Shown here piece after piece: positions 23,984 through 24,089 of a stretch of 24,089 nucleotides of DNA (position 1 is the first letter of the stretch; each line of letters opens with the position of its first letter). A model generated the notes under the pieces. That model was not told where the DNA came from and made no database searches. It saw only the letters and a program-made list of their open reading frames with translations. The translations under genes were made by a program, and so were the position numbers. Source of the stretch: Methanosarcinales archaeon (GTDB taxonomy: Archaea; Halobacteriota; Methanosarcinia; Methanosarcinales; Methanogasteraceae); contig DAOWIV010000283.1 in assembly GCA_030640725.1 (NCBI GenBank), positions 1-24,089 of the forward strand. The letters run 5' to 3'.

Positions 23984-24089
23984 ACTTCTGCGTCGGTATT
24001 TGCTCCCGCCACGGGAATTCCTAAGCCGTTAGTCGCACCAACTTGTCCAAAGTGGCGTAATCTATAAGTATTACTAGAAGTAATTGATA
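23984..24089. other. Downstream spacer, no gene seen before the window ends
   Basis: No convincing ORF is visible. The end is AT-rich with CTATAAG at about 24061-24067, which could be a TATA box for a gene beyond the edge. No copy of the TTAGG/CCTAA leader is present here. Confidence 0.35.

Noticed and set aside
23984..24089. Fifth leader element or a small gene at the window end
   Set aside because: No TTAGG/CCTAA pair with the right spacing and no ORF with a start and ribosome site could be found.

Overview
The window looks archaeal and most likely comes from a Halobacteriota lineage of the methanogen / anaerobic alkane oxidiser type. The signs are cohesin and dockerin domains, PGF/PEF-type C-terminal sorting signals (archaeosortase substrates), CARDB-rich right-handed beta-helix surface proteins, DUF2149 proteins and a CbiX/FmdE fusion. 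The lineage is inferred; no rRNA or other phylogenetic marker is present. Every supported gene is on the + strand, and almost every product is exported or membrane-bound.

Layout. (i) 1-939: 3' end of a cohesin-PKD-dockerin surface protein. (ii) 1146-4971: a decayed start of a beta-helix gene, then four cohesin proteins (two with dockerins) produced partly by a 1.5-kb tandem duplication; a hairpin follows. (iii) 5388-16745: a dockerin-bearing beta-helix protein, a PGF-anchored beta-helix protein, a 1698-residue three-beta-helix/six-CARDB protein, a MotA/TolQ/ExbB-family channel, a DUF2149 protein and a CARDB-type surface protein, most of them overlapping by 1-4 nt. (iv) 16872-21856: an exported thioredoxin-like protein, a double beta-helix protein, a TPR plus multi-TM (DUF2162-like) transporter, two tiny coupled ORFs, and a second ExbB-like/DUF2149 pair. 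(v) 22112/22145-23983: an exported CbiX-CbiX-FmdE-CbiX protein.

The main finding is that each of the last four units is preceded by the same roughly 70-bp regulatory element (about 1026, 5115, 16760 and 21996). It has four TTAGG/CCTAA half-sites with fixed 10- and 21-bp phasing around a TATA-like box. This points to one repressor-controlled local regulon. The half-sites resemble DtxR-family metal-repressor operators, and the last gene carries chelatase (CbiX) folds.

My working model is a proton-driven envelope machine (ExbB-like stator plus DUF2149 as ExbD analogue, twice) coupled to large disulphide-rich surface proteins and an exported chelatase-like protein, perhaps for capturing cobalt, nickel or tetrapyrroles. 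The substrate and the coupling are inference. A second novel observation is a roughly 90-residue domain of unknown function that interrupts two unrelated folds: a thioredoxin in unit iv and a CARDB-like sandwich in unit iii.
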